64,000 nt of DNA, from assembly GCF_004803475.1 (NCBI RefSeq), contig NZ_SRKY01000002.1, positions 1-64,000 of the forward strand. Direction: 5' to 3'. The translations under genes and the position numbers were made by a program. Source of the stretch: Aliishimia ponticola (GTDB lineage Bacteria > Pseudomonadota > Alphaproteobacteria > Rhodobacterales > Rhodobacteraceae). Numbering within the stretch: the stretch's first letter is position 1; every line of letters starts with the position of its first letter. The notes below the pieces were generated by a model. That model was not told the DNA's origin. It searched no databases and saw nothing but the letters and a program-made list of their open reading frames with translations. Shown here in pieces: positions 53,005 through 60,969 of this stretch.

Positions 53005-54558
53005 TTATTGAATCTGTTGCCCATTCGCGAAAATCCCGCCTCCTTCGGTGAACTCGATCTTGGAGGTCAGGGTGTCGTCGCCTTGCGGCACGCCGAAAAG
53101 ACCCATCATCATCCGCGCGGCCATCGCCTGATCTTGCGGCACAAGGCCCATGTTGACCAAGGTGTCTATCAGCGCGTTCGCCCCTTCGAGACGCAGATCG
53201 ATCGCGCCGACCGGCTGGGGCATCCCATTCGGGCTGCCGGTGGCGGAGTTGTCGAAGGTCAGGCCGCCATTGCCGGTCAGGCTGGCACCGACGGCAGAGA
53301 CTTCGAGACCGTTGATGTCGAGTGCGTTGATCTCGCCCGGTTGGGCACCCGCTTCGAGCGTGGCAGTCTGCGCCGGGTCGAACACGTCGATCAGCATCGT
53401 TGCCTTGCCCGTCAGGTCGACGGAAATCGTGGCAGGATCGCGTGGCAGTTGCCCCGCAGGGTCGAACAGGCTCCAGATCATGTCAGAAACCGTGACCGCA
53501 CCCAGCGTGAAGCCAAAGGCGAAATCCTGTTCTTCATCACTGGTGGTCACCGGGAATTTCAGATTGAACGCCGACTTCGCCATTTGAAGCGCGATGGGGA
53601 ACGGCAAGTCCGGCACGGTCATTTCCGTCGCCATGTTGGAAACATCCACAGCATATCCGATGCCATCCGGGCCAATGCCGACGGTCAGCTCGCCCCCCTG
53701 GGAGGAGCTGTTGCCCATGATTTTTCCGTCAGGCGTGTCGCCGGTCATGCTGGACGAGCCGCTCGCGAAGGTGAAGGCACCCGTGCCCTGCATACCGGAC
53801 GCCACAAACCCGGAAAGTGTTCCGTCCGCGAGGTCCAGAGGCATTTGCCCCGTGGAGGCTGCGTCCAGTTCCGTCATGGTGCCGGTAATGATGAAGCTGC
53901 CCTGTTCCGGGCCTTCGGGCACTTTCATGCCAAAGGTGTAATCAAGGCTGGCGGCTTTGAACGATTGATCGAGTGCGCGCATCTCGCCGACGGTCATCCG
54001 GGTCTGGCTGGTCACGTCATTCACGGACATGGTGATGTTCATTTGCTCTGTCGGGACGCCCTCGCCTTCGACGGTGAGGTCATCCATGGACACCACGATT
54101 TCGCGGGCCGTGTAGTCATAGGTCGTGTCGTTCGGGTCGCCTGACACGATCATGTTCGCGCCCGTTTGCGTCATTGTGATCGTTCCGGCAGAAACGATGT
54201 CACCGTCAGCCTCGGCCTGAAATTGCATGGGGATAGTGGCGGGCAGCTGCACGGTGACGGTGCCATCGCCATTATCGTTGAAGACGATCTGATTCATCAG
54301 CACCTTGGCAGTGCCGCCGGCTTCCTCTTCGCCGGGGATGTCGATGGACATTTCGATATCGGAAACGGTCAGCCCACTGCCGGTTGGGGTTTCGGTTGCG
54401 GTGGTCTGATACCCGGTGCCTTCCATATAGGATTTCATGTCGGCCCAGACCTGCGCACTGGTCACATCGGCGCTAGCTGGGGCCGCCAAGGCAAGGCAGA
54501 TCGCCGCGCGCGACACTGTTGAAACCAGCGGGCTGGCGGCGAAAAAACGGATTGTCAT
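53005..54558 (-). CDS. DUF2125 family exported protein
   Basis: A 517-residue protein with a signal peptide (about 1-30, SRAAICLALAAPASA), then a beta-rich, Thr/Ser/Gly/Asp-rich body without Cys. The repeated strand pattern and the C-terminal LEGANALIDTLVNMGLVPQDQAMAARMMMGLFG block match DUF2125. It is acidic and probably periplasmic or outer-membrane associated; function unknown. GGGAGC precedes ATG 54558; the long open frame upstream lies opposite the enoyl-CoA hydratase gene and is rejected. Confidence 0.88.
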   Translation of the reverse strand: MTIRFFAASPLVSTVSRAAICLALAAPASADVTSAQVWADMKSYMEGTGYQTTATETPTGSGLTVSDIEMSIDIPGEEEAGGTAKVLMNQIVFNDNGDGTVTVQLPATIPMQFQAEADGDIVSAGTITMTQTGANMIVSGDPNDTTYDYTAREIVVSMDDLTVEGEGVPTEQMNITMSVNDVTSQTRMTVGEMRALDQSFKAASLDYTFGMKVPEGPEQGSFIITGTMTELDAASTGQMPLDLADGTLSGFVASGMQGTGAFTFASGSSSMTGDTPDGKIMGNSSSQGGELTVGIGPDGIGYAVDVSNMATEMTVPDLPFPIALQMAKSAFNLKFPVTTSDEEQDFAFGFTLGAVTVSDMIWSLFDPAGQLPRDPATISVDLTGKATMLIDVFDPAQTATLEAGAQPGEINALDINGLEVSAVGASLTGNGGLTFDNSATGSPNGMPQPVGAIDLRLEGANALIDTLVNMGLVPQDQAMAARMMMGLFGVPQGDDTLTSKIEFTEGGGIFANGQQIQ

Positions 54559-54705
54559 GGATGCTCCCGGACCTTCTTGAAATTTGCGCGGATGGTGATT
54601 TAGCGGCGGGGGCGGGTCAAGGGGTAGCGGCGAAAACTTGCGAGTGGCTGGACCGCCCGCGCCTGTGCGCCTACACCTGACGAAACGGGAAAGGGAGCGA
54701 ACTGC

Positions 54706-55314
54706 ATGATCCGGGTAGAACAGGATAACGGGCTTATGGTGGTCAGGATCGACCGTCCGGAGAAGGCAAATTCTCTGACCGGTGCGATGCTGGAGGAACT
54801 GGCGGAGATCGCGGAAGGGGCGCAAAGCGCGCGGGCCTTTATCCTGACGGGCGAGGGCAAGGTTTTCAGCGCGGGCGCAGATCTGGAGGAGGCGCGCGCG
54901 GGGCTTGCGGTGTCGCCACTGTGGGAACGTTTGTCGGGGGCCATTGCCGGTTTGCCGGGACTGACCATCGCGGCGCTGAACGGCACGCTTGCGGGCGGTG
55001 CCATGGGGATGGCGCTGGCTTGTGACATTCGGCTTGCGGTGCCGGGGGCGAAATTCTTTTACCCGGTGATGAAACTGGGCTTTTTGCCGCAACCCTCGGA
55101 TCCGGGGCGTATGGCCGCACTGATCGGACCGGCGCGGACCAAGCTGATCCTGATGGGTGGGCAGAAGATACTGGCCGATGAAGCGCTGCAATTCGGCCTG
55201 ATCGATCGGGTTGTCGACGGCGATGTCGTCGGCGCGGCGCGTGAGATTGCCGCTGACACCTGCGCGGCGGATCCGGAAATCGCGCAGGCCATCAAGGCGC
55301 TGTGCACTGGTTGA
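54706..55314 (+). CDS. enoyl-CoA hydratase/isomerase family protein (short)
   Basis: A 202-residue crotonase fold. GKVFSAGADLEEARA holds the first oxyanion-hole segment and ALNGTLAGGAMGMALACDIRLA the second. At 202 residues it is about 60 shorter than a normal enoyl-CoA hydratase: the C-terminal helices of the trimer interface are missing. The usual catalytic Glu positions are not obvious, so the reaction could be an isomerase or hydrolase one. GGGAGCGA precedes the ATG. It is monocistronic and divergent from the DUF2125 gene. Confidence 0.88.
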   Translation: MIRVEQDNGLMVVRIDRPEKANSLTGAMLEELAEIAEGAQSARAFILTGEGKVFSAGADLEEARAGLAVSPLWERLSGAIAGLPGLTIAALNGTLAGGAMGMALACDIRLAVPGAKFFYPVMKLGFLPQPSDPGRMAALIGPARTKLILMGGQKILADEALQFGLIDRVVDGDVVGAAREIAADTCAADPEIAQAIKALCTG

Positions 55315-55323
55315 TCTTGCGGA

Positions 55324-55400
55324 GCGGCCCAAGGGCCGCATTCGCCGCTTGAGGGGGCCCTGCCCCCGTCGCCTTTGGCGACTCCCCCCGAAGTATTTGA
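55324..55400. repeat. composite palindromic intergenic element
   Basis: GCGGCCC-AA-GGGCCGC (55324-55339) is a perfect hairpin. It is followed by GAGGGGG...CCCCC, the hairpin GTCGCC-TTT-GGCGAC (55368-55382), CCCCCC and then GAAGTATTTGAAAACAGG. It lies between convergent genes and is probably a terminator-like dispersed repeat; the GAAGTATTT tail resembles GAGTATTTTCAGAACA at 31678. Confidence 0.6.
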
Positions 55401-55419
55401 AAACAGGCGAAATACGCTA

Positions 55420-55713
55420 TCAGCGGCGTCTGTTTGGCGTTTTGGACAGGAAGCCGGGTGGGCGCTTTGCAATCCAGTCGGCGAACTTGGCCAGCCTGGG
55501 ATGCGCGCGCAGCGCCTCTGGCGTGTTGTAGTTGCGAGCGAGGTCGGCTTCGCTGAGCGTGGCGTGGATTTCCTTGTGGCAGATATGATGCAGCAGCACT
55601 GTTGGCCCGCCCTTGCCGCCTTTCAGCTTGGGGATGAGGTGGTGCACGGATTGCGGCGCGTCGCGCGGGATGGGGCGCAGGCAGAGGGGGCAGATCGGGT
55701 CTGGCTCTTGCAT
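55420..55713 (-). CDS. HNH endonuclease domain protein
   Basis: A 97-residue protein with the HNH layout: CPLC near the N-terminus, VHHLIPKLKGGKGG, then VLLHHICHKEIHA with the second Cys/His cluster. It should bind a metal and nick or cut DNA, but such small chromosomal HNH proteins are mostly uncharacterised. No phage or intron lies beside it. It is divergent from the MscS gene with 58 bases between. Confidence 0.88.
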   Translation of the reverse strand: MQEPDPICPLCLRPIPRDAPQSVHHLIPKLKGGKGGPTVLLHHICHKEIHATLSEADLARNYNTPEALRAHPRLAKFADWIAKRPPGFLSKTPNRRR

Positions 55714-55771
55714 GAAACGGCTCCTTGGCCCAAGAGTGGCTCGGAATTTGGCAAATGCAAGTGAGGTGCGC

Positions 55772-57097
55772 GTGGAGTTCGATCTGGAAAGCCAGCCCGA
55801 GATCGTCCAGCAGGCCGTAGGCTATGCGCTGCAGGCGTGGGACATCGCGAAGGGGTGGCTTCTGAGCCCCGAGGCGTGGTCGCAATTCGCGCTGTTGGTT
55901 GTTGCCTATCTGGGCGCGGTTTTTGTTGCGCGCAAGTTGCGGCCTTTGTTGGAGCGGTTGCTGGATCCCGGTGAGACCCAGAACCTGCTGACCAAGCCGC
56001 GTTTGTTCGTGATGCGGTTTCTGGCGCTGCTTCTACCCTTGTTGGCGTATGTGTTTACCGGGATTGGCGAAAGCATCGTCCGGTCGATCTTTGACAGCGG
56101 GGCGGTGATTGCCTTTGGCAAGCGGGTATTCCTGTTCCTTGCACTGCGCGCCCTTGTGCGTGACATCTTCACCGATCCCTTCCTGAAGGTGTTCGGGCGC
56201 TATGTGCTGATCCCGATCGGCGCGCTTTACACGCTGGGACTGCTGGACATCGTGCAGGCGAAGCTGACCGAAACCGTTGTGCAGCTTGGCAATATATCTT
56301 TCTCGGTCATGTCGATCGTGCGCGGGTTGATCGCGGGCTCTGTGCTGTTCTGGCTGGGGCGTTGGTCGAATGAGCAATCGACGCAGTTCATTCACAAGCA
56401 GGAAGAGATGCGTCCTTCCCTGCGGCAACTCGCGGCGAAGTCGGTCGAGTTCATCATCTTCGGGATCGCTTTCCTGCTGTTGATGAACATCATGGGGATC
56501 AACCTGTCCGCGCTGGCGGTGCTGGGGGGCGCGATTGGTGTTGGTTTGGGCTTCGGTTTGCAGAAGATCGCGTCCAACTTCATCTCTGGTGTGATCCTGC
56601 TGGTCGAAGGTCAGGCGACGGTTGGCGACTATGTCGAGCTTGATGGCGGCGAGGCAGGGACGATTATCAAGATGATGGCGCGCGCGACCATCCTTGAAAC
56701 CTATGACGGGCGCTGGATCGTGGTGCCGAACGAGGATTTCATCACCACGCGGGTGGTCAATTACTCCGACAGTGGCAGCGGCAACCGGTATGAGGCCGAG
56801 TTCTCGGTCAGCTATGATACGGACATCAATCTGGTGCCGGACATCATCGAAAAGGCCGTGGCGACGCATCCCGGTGTGCTCGACAAGCCCTATCCGCCCG
56901 ATTGCGAATTGCGGGGCTTCGGGGATAGCGGCATTGATTTCGCGGTCGAGTTCTGGGTGAACGGGATCGATGATGGTGACAACAAGTACACCTCGGACGT
57001 GCTGTTCCTGATCTGGAACGCGCTGAAAGACCATGACATCACGATCCCGTATCCGCAGCGTGTGGTGGAGATCAAAGGCGGGTTGCCGTCATCGTAA
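55772..57097 (+). CDS. MscS family mechanosensitive ion channel
   Basis: A 441-residue membrane protein. About five or six membrane helices (from residue 38) lead to the pore helix LSALAVLGGAIGVGLGFGLQKIASNF (245-270), the Gly/Ala-rich TM3 of MscS, followed by the beta-domain VEGQATVGDYVEL and the C-terminal vestibule. It opens on membrane tension to release solutes on osmotic downshift. GTG 55772 has GAGG 6 bases upstream; the ATG at 55712 in the same frame would overlap the divergent HNH start. The next gene begins within its last codons. Confidence 0.9.
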   Translation: MEFDLESQPEIVQQAVGYALQAWDIAKGWLLSPEAWSQFALLVVAYLGAVFVARKLRPLLERLLDPGETQNLLTKPRLFVMRFLALLLPLLAYVFTGIGESIVRSIFDSGAVIAFGKRVFLFLALRALVRDIFTDPFLKVFGRYVLIPIGALYTLGLLDIVQAKLTETVVQLGNISFSVMSIVRGLIAGSVLFWLGRWSNEQSTQFIHKQEEMRPSLRQLAAKSVEFIIFGIAFLLLMNIMGINLSALAVLGGAIGVGLGFGLQKIASNFISGVILLVEGQATVGDYVELDGGEAGTIIKMMARATILETYDGRWIVVPNEDFITTRVVNYSDSGSGNRYEAEFSVSYDTDINLVPDIIEKAVATHPGVLDKPYPPDCELRGFGDSGIDFAVEFWVNGIDDGDNKYTSDVLFLIWNALKDHDITIPYPQRVVEIKGGLPSS

Positions 57098-58251
57098 GCG
57101 CGGCGGTTATCGGTGCCGGACCGGCGGGGTTGATGGCTGCGCAGGTGATGGCAGAGGCTGGGCTTACAGTCACCGTGTATGACGCCAAGCCAAGCCCTGC
57201 ACGCAAGTTCCTGATGGCTGGAAAGTCGGGGCTGAACCTGACGTTTGACGGGGGTCGGGACAAGCTGATGGCGGGGTATGGCGACCGGGCGGATGCCCTG
57301 CGCCCCGCGTTGGAAGCGTTCGACAACAGGGCGGTACAGCACTGGGCCGAAGGGCTGGGAATTGCCCTTTTCACCGGATCGACCGGGCGCGTGTTCCCCG
57401 AAGCGATGAAGGCGTCGCCGCTGCTGCGGGCATGGTTGGCGCGGCTGGATCAAGCGGGCGTCACCTTGCGGACCGGCTGGCGCTGGACCGGGTGGTCTGG
57501 CGACGGGCTGCAATTTGATACGAAAGAAGGCGCGCAGCGCGTTCTGGCCGATGTTACCGTTCTTGCCTGCGGCGGGGCGAGCTGGTCCCGACTTGGATCG
57601 GATGGGGCCTGGGCCGATTGGGTGCCCAGCGTGCCGTTCCAACCTGCGAATGTGGGGCTGCGGGTGGAGTGGTCGGCGCATATGGAGAAGTTTCGCGGTG
57701 CGCCGATCAAGGGCGTCGCGTGGCGCGCGGGCGATGTCACATCGCGTGGCGAGGCGGTGATTTCCGGTGATGGTCTGGAAGGTGGCGGGATTTACACGGT
57801 CAGCGCTGCGGTGCGCGCGGGGCGGGGGCTGCTGGTGGATCTGTTGCCCGACCTGAAGGCACAGGACGTGGCCGAACGGCTGAGCCGTCCGCGCGGCAAG
57901 GACAGCCTGTCCAACCATCTGCGCAAGAGCTTGCGTCTGACGCCGATCAAGCTGGCTTTGCTGCGCGAATGGGCGGGCCCCTTGCCCAAGGCGCCGGAAG
58001 TGTTGGCGGCGACGATCAAGGGGCTGAATGTTCCGGTCCAAGGACTGGGGGACATGGACGGCGCGATCTCTACCGCGGGCGGTGTGCCGTTTGACGCGCT
58101 TGATGACGGGTACATGCTGCGCGCACGCCCCGGCGTATTCTGTGCCGGGGAAATGCTGGACTGGGAAGCGCCGACGGGCGGCTGGCTGCTCACCGCGTGC
58201 GTTGCCACGGGGGCCTGGGCCGGACGGCACGCGGCGGGGTGGGTACGCTGA
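57091..58251 (+). CDS. NAD(P)/FAD-dependent flavoprotein (TIGR03862/BaiN-like) with unusual start
   Basis: About 387 residues. VIGAGPAGLMAA is the FAD-binding Rossmann motif, SPARKFLMAGKSGLNLT is typical of this HI0933/BaiN-like family, and the C-terminal CAGEMLDWEAPTGGWLLTACVATG is the second FAD block. The GAGPAG motif lies upstream of the first ordinary start codon in frame (TTG 57130), and no ATG, GTG or TTG precedes it in frame before 57091. I set the start at ATC 57091, a rare start codon, seven codons before GAGPAG, with AAAGGCGGG upstream. Alternatives are start at TTG with loss of the motif, or a frameshift from MscS, whose end it overlaps by 7 bases. Confidence 0.78.
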   Translation: MVSAAVIGAGPAGLMAAQVMAEAGLTVTVYDAKPSPARKFLMAGKSGLNLTFDGGRDKLMAGYGDRADALRPALEAFDNRAVQHWAEGLGIALFTGSTGRVFPEAMKASPLLRAWLARLDQAGVTLRTGWRWTGWSGDGLQFDTKEGAQRVLADVTVLACGGASWSRLGSDGAWADWVPSVPFQPANVGLRVEWSAHMEKFRGAPIKGVAWRAGDVTSRGEAVISGDGLEGGGIYTVSAAVRAGRGLLVDLLPDLKAQDVAERLSRPRGKDSLSNHLRKSLRLTPIKLALLREWAGPLPKAPEVLAATIKGLNVPVQGLGDMDGAISTAGGVPFDALDDGYMLRARPGVFCAGEMLDWEAPTGGWLLTACVATGAWAGRHAAGWVR

Positions 58252-58260
58252 AGCGTACCC
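58241..58260. terminator. hairpin over the flavoprotein stop codon
   Basis: GGGTACGC (58241-58248) pairs with GCGTACCC (58253-58260) over a 4-base TGAA loop that contains the stop codon. It sits between convergent genes and has no T-run, so it could be a weak two-way terminator. Confidence 0.5.
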
Positions 58261-58270
58261 TACGGGCGGT

Positions 58271-58861
58271 TCATTCCGCTTTCGCGCGGACCGACTTGAA
58301 AGCCTCACGCGCGCGGAGGCTTTTCGCGTAGGCGTTCACCGCCGCATTCTCCACCGGGAACTTCGCGCCAATCGCCCAGTTGAGGCAATGCACGGCGAGG
58401 ATATCGGCGATGGTGAACGTGTCGCCCATGACGAAGGGGCCTTCGATACGGGTCGCGAAATGTTCGACGTTGTGCGCGAACTCATCCCGCAGGGAGGGTT
58501 TGATTTCCGGCACGCGCCGTTCCTCGGGAAAAACAAAACTGTGCTTTGCGGCCGCCCAGAGCACGGCGTCGAACTCATCGACCAGCCATAGGGTCATGGC
58601 ATCCTGACGTGCGCGCGCGATCGTTCCGGCAGGGGCGGTCAGCGCCCCATGCTTGTCGGCCAGGTAGGTCATGATCGCGACGCTGTCGGTCAGCGTTTCC
58701 TTTCCGTCCACAAGCGCCGGGATTTTGCCCAACGGGTTGTATTTGCGCGCTTCCTCGGACCGCGGGCCTGCGGCGACGATCTCGTAAGGTTGGCCAAGCT
58801 CTTCGAGAGCCCACATCACGCGGAATGCGCGTGTTGTGACGGTGCCGATGACTTTGTACAT
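58271..58861 (-). CDS. glutathione S-transferase family protein
   Basis: A 196-residue GST. The N-terminal thioredoxin-like domain has TTRAFRVMWALEELG and the NPLGKIPALVDG glutathione-binding loop (about 45-56) with DSVAIMTYLADK; the helical C-terminal domain has FTIADILAVHCLNWA, the N-capping/hydrophobic staple motif. It conjugates or reduces small electrophiles with glutathione; the actual substrate is unknown. GGGAGGA precedes ATG 58861. It is divergent from the GFA gene. Confidence 0.92.
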   Translation of the reverse strand: MYKVIGTVTTRAFRVMWALEELGQPYEIVAAGPRSEEARKYNPLGKIPALVDGKETLTDSVAIMTYLADKHGALTAPAGTIARARQDAMTLWLVDEFDAVLWAAAKHSFVFPEERRVPEIKPSLRDEFAHNVEHFATRIEGPFVMGDTFTIADILAVHCLNWAIGAKFPVENAAVNAYAKSLRAREAFKSVRAKAE

Positions 58862-58983
58862 GTGAATCCTCCCTGTTGTGCGAAACGATGGCGCGATTGC
58901 GCGGGCGCTGCAAGCAGGTGTCACAAATTGTCAGGAGGCTATGCGATGCTAACGATATTCAGCAGCAGAGCGGAGCGATTGTC

Positions 58984-59409
58984 ATGACACGGACAGGCGG
59001 ATGCAATTGCGGGGCGGTTCGGTTCGAAATCACGCAGGACCCTGACCATGTTCACGCCTGCCATTGCGGCATGTGCCGCCGGTTTTCGGGCGGGGTTTTT
59101 CTGGGTGTCGAGGTTCCGGCGGACCAGGTGAGGTTCGACACAGAGGAGGGCCTGGCGGTCTACCGCTCCTCTGACTGGGCGGAACGTGCGTTTTGCAAAT
59201 CCTGCGGCAGCAGCCTGTTTTACCGGCTGACCGCTCCGGGGCCGATGAACGGCGTCTGCTATATTGGGATCGGCACTTTGGACGATGCCAATGGGCTGCC
59301 ACTGACCGGGGAAATCTATATCGACTGCAAGCCGGATGGTTATGCGTTTGCTGGAAACACTGACAAAAAGACCGAGGTAGAGATGTTGGCCATGTTCTCA
59401 GCGCCCTGA
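58984..59409 (+). CDS. GFA family (glutathione-dependent formaldehyde-activating-like) protein
   Basis: A 141-residue zinc protein. GGCNCGAVRFE and HACHCGMCRRFSGG supply the Cys pairs of the GFA (Mss4-like) fold, and FCKSCGSSLFYR completes them. Family members bind zinc and were linked to S-hydroxymethylglutathione formation; the true reaction of most is unproven. It is divergent from a GST gene, which keeps the glutathione theme. Confidence 0.93.
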   Translation: MTRTGGCNCGAVRFEITQDPDHVHACHCGMCRRFSGGVFLGVEVPADQVRFDTEEGLAVYRSSDWAERAFCKSCGSSLFYRLTAPGPMNGVCYIGIGTLDDANGLPLTGEIYIDCKPDGYAFAGNTDKKTEVEMLAMFSAP

Positions 59410-59426
59410 CGGTCACGCCTTGATCG

Positions 59427-60455
59427 TCAGCGCTGTGCGCCCAGCATCGACAAGCGAATGAAGGCGCGTTCGACCAGCGCCATTTGCGGCGCGGTTTGCC
59501 CAGCGGACCGCAGCGCCAGATCGGTATCGGTGATGATGCCAAGTGCCGTTTCCAGCTTGTGCAGCCCCCATGCCTGCGCCTGTCGGATCATCCGGTCGCG
59601 CCTTGGCCCGAAGACCGGGGGGCGCATCCGGGACATGCCTTGTGCCGGACCCGCCGGATCACAGGCCGCCGCATGAAGCGTGCGAAAATGGCGCATGGCG
59701 GAGATCAGCAGAAACACAGGCTGCGCGCCTTGCGCTTGCAGGCGTCGCATCAGCGGGCCGATTTCAGGTGTGCGCGCCTCGCCGATGATGTTCAGGATGT
59801 CGTCGGTATCCGCTTCGGTCGAGGCGGGGGCGCAGGCTGCGATATCCTCAGCGCCGAGCGGCGCCGGGTCGTTCAGCTTGTAAAGCGCGAGCTTTTCCAT
59901 CGTCTGGCGGAAGTCGCCCGGATCAAGCTCGCGGGACAAATCCGTCAGGGCCGTCATCACGTCGCGGTCAGGGGCGGTGATCCCGGCGTCACGCAGGATG
60001 CGTTCGATTTCCTCGCGCGAAGGCGGGTCGTCATAGATCCCGGCGGCATAGGCTGTACGGCTCGACTCGAACGCCTTGCGCAGCTTGGAGGTGGCCTTGA
60101 GTTGCCCCGCCGTGACGATGATCTGTGCGTCCCCCGGTGCCCATTCTTCCAGCGCGGCAAAAATCGCAGGGCCGGTCTGTTCGGTTGCGTCCTCGACGAA
60201 GACCACCCGCGGGCCGGGGAAGAAGCCCGATGCCTTGATTTCGTCCAGCACCCGCGAAGGTTCTTTGCGCACTTCGCCCGCTGGAAGGCGCGTCAGGCGC
60301 ATTTCCTCTTCGCCCTGCGGGCCGACCAGCGCCTTGATGACTTCTTGCCGCTTCAGGGCGATGCGCATTGCATCCGCGCCATAGATCAGCAGCCCGGATG
60401 CATTCTGGTCCGGTTTGGCGAAATAAGAGGAGGCGTCGCGCGCTGACAGTTTCAT
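59427..60455 (-). CDS. holA: DNA polymerase III subunit delta
   Basis: A 342-residue clamp-loader delta subunit with a degenerate AAA+ fold: LLIYGADAMRIALKRQEV at the N-terminus, VVFVEDATEQTGPAIFAAL in the second domain, and the C-terminal collar helices ending RLSMLGAQR. It opens the beta clamp during loading. ATG 60455 is preferred over the longer frame. It is last in the leuS-lptE-holA operon, 31 bases after lptE; this order is common in alphaproteobacteria. Confidence 0.93.
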   Translation of the reverse strand: MKLSARDASSYFAKPDQNASGLLIYGADAMRIALKRQEVIKALVGPQGEEEMRLTRLPAGEVRKEPSRVLDEIKASGFFPGPRVVFVEDATEQTGPAIFAALEEWAPGDAQIIVTAGQLKATSKLRKAFESSRTAYAAGIYDDPPSREEIERILRDAGITAPDRDVMTALTDLSRELDPGDFRQTMEKLALYKLNDPAPLGAEDIAACAPASTEADTDDILNIIGEARTPEIGPLMRRLQAQGAQPVFLLISAMRHFRTLHAAACDPAGPAQGMSRMRPPVFGPRRDRMIRQAQAWGLHKLETALGIITDTDLALRSAGQTAPQMALVERAFIRLSMLGAQR

Positions 60456-60486
60456 CCGGCCGCACCCTTTTCGAATGCAGTGCGGG

Positions 60487-60969
60487 TCATTCCGGCAATT
60501 GCGCCGACAGCAGACGCGTGACGATCTGATCGCCAAGGATCACCATCAGGCGTTCATAAGCGTCCCGTTCGGAGGCCAGCGTTTCCACGGTCGAGCCGGT
60601 CGCAGAATAGCCGGTGAAGCTGTTCACCGTGCCCGAGGACACTTCCCGCCCCGTCGCCGCATCGCTGAGCACATAGCCCGCCGCCCCGATCAGGTTGTAA
60701 CGGTCGATATTGCCGTCTTCGTCGATGCCCAGGCCCTGCGTTTCGGTCTGGAGCGTGAGCGACAGGTTATAGGCCGGGCTTGACGGGCGGCCCAGCCGTT
60801 CTTCGATCTGGCGCACCAAAAGGTAGCCGTTCCGATCCTTGGGGGCGGCGACAAGCACATTGTCACGCAGTTTGGTCCCGGTGCCGCCGGGGCCATAGAC
60901 AGGTGTGAACCCGCAGGCGGCAAGCGCCAGCGGGGCAATCAGGAAAAGACGTCGGTTAAGCCACGACAT
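60487..60969 (-). CDS. lptE: LPS assembly lipoprotein LptE
   Basis: A 160-residue lipoprotein: signal [12 protein letters not shown] with lipobox LAAC (Cys at about 19), then [12 protein letters not shown] and a beta/alpha body with [22 protein letters not shown]. It plugs the LptD barrel at the outer membrane in LPS export. Its ATG lies 14 bases inside leuS, so it is translationally coupled; this leuS-lptE-holA order is typical. Confidence 0.93.
   Translation of the reverse strand: MSWLNRRLFLIAPLALAACGFTPVYGPGGTGTKLRDNVLVAAPKDRNGYLLVRQIEERLGRPSSPAYNLSLTLQTETQGLGIDEDGNIDRYNLIGAAGYVLSDAATGREVSSGTVNSFTGYSATGSTVETLASERDAYERLMVILGDQIVTRLLSAQLPE

Noticed and set aside
55420-55713. Homing endonuclease or mobile element suggested by the HNH gene
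   Set aside because: No intron, intein, terminal repeats or transposase are associated; it is a small stand-alone chromosomal HNH protein.
58984-59409. Formaldehyde-detoxification operon with the GST
   Set aside because: The two genes are divergent and no S-hydroxymethylglutathione dehydrogenase or hydrolase is present, so an operon claim is not supported.
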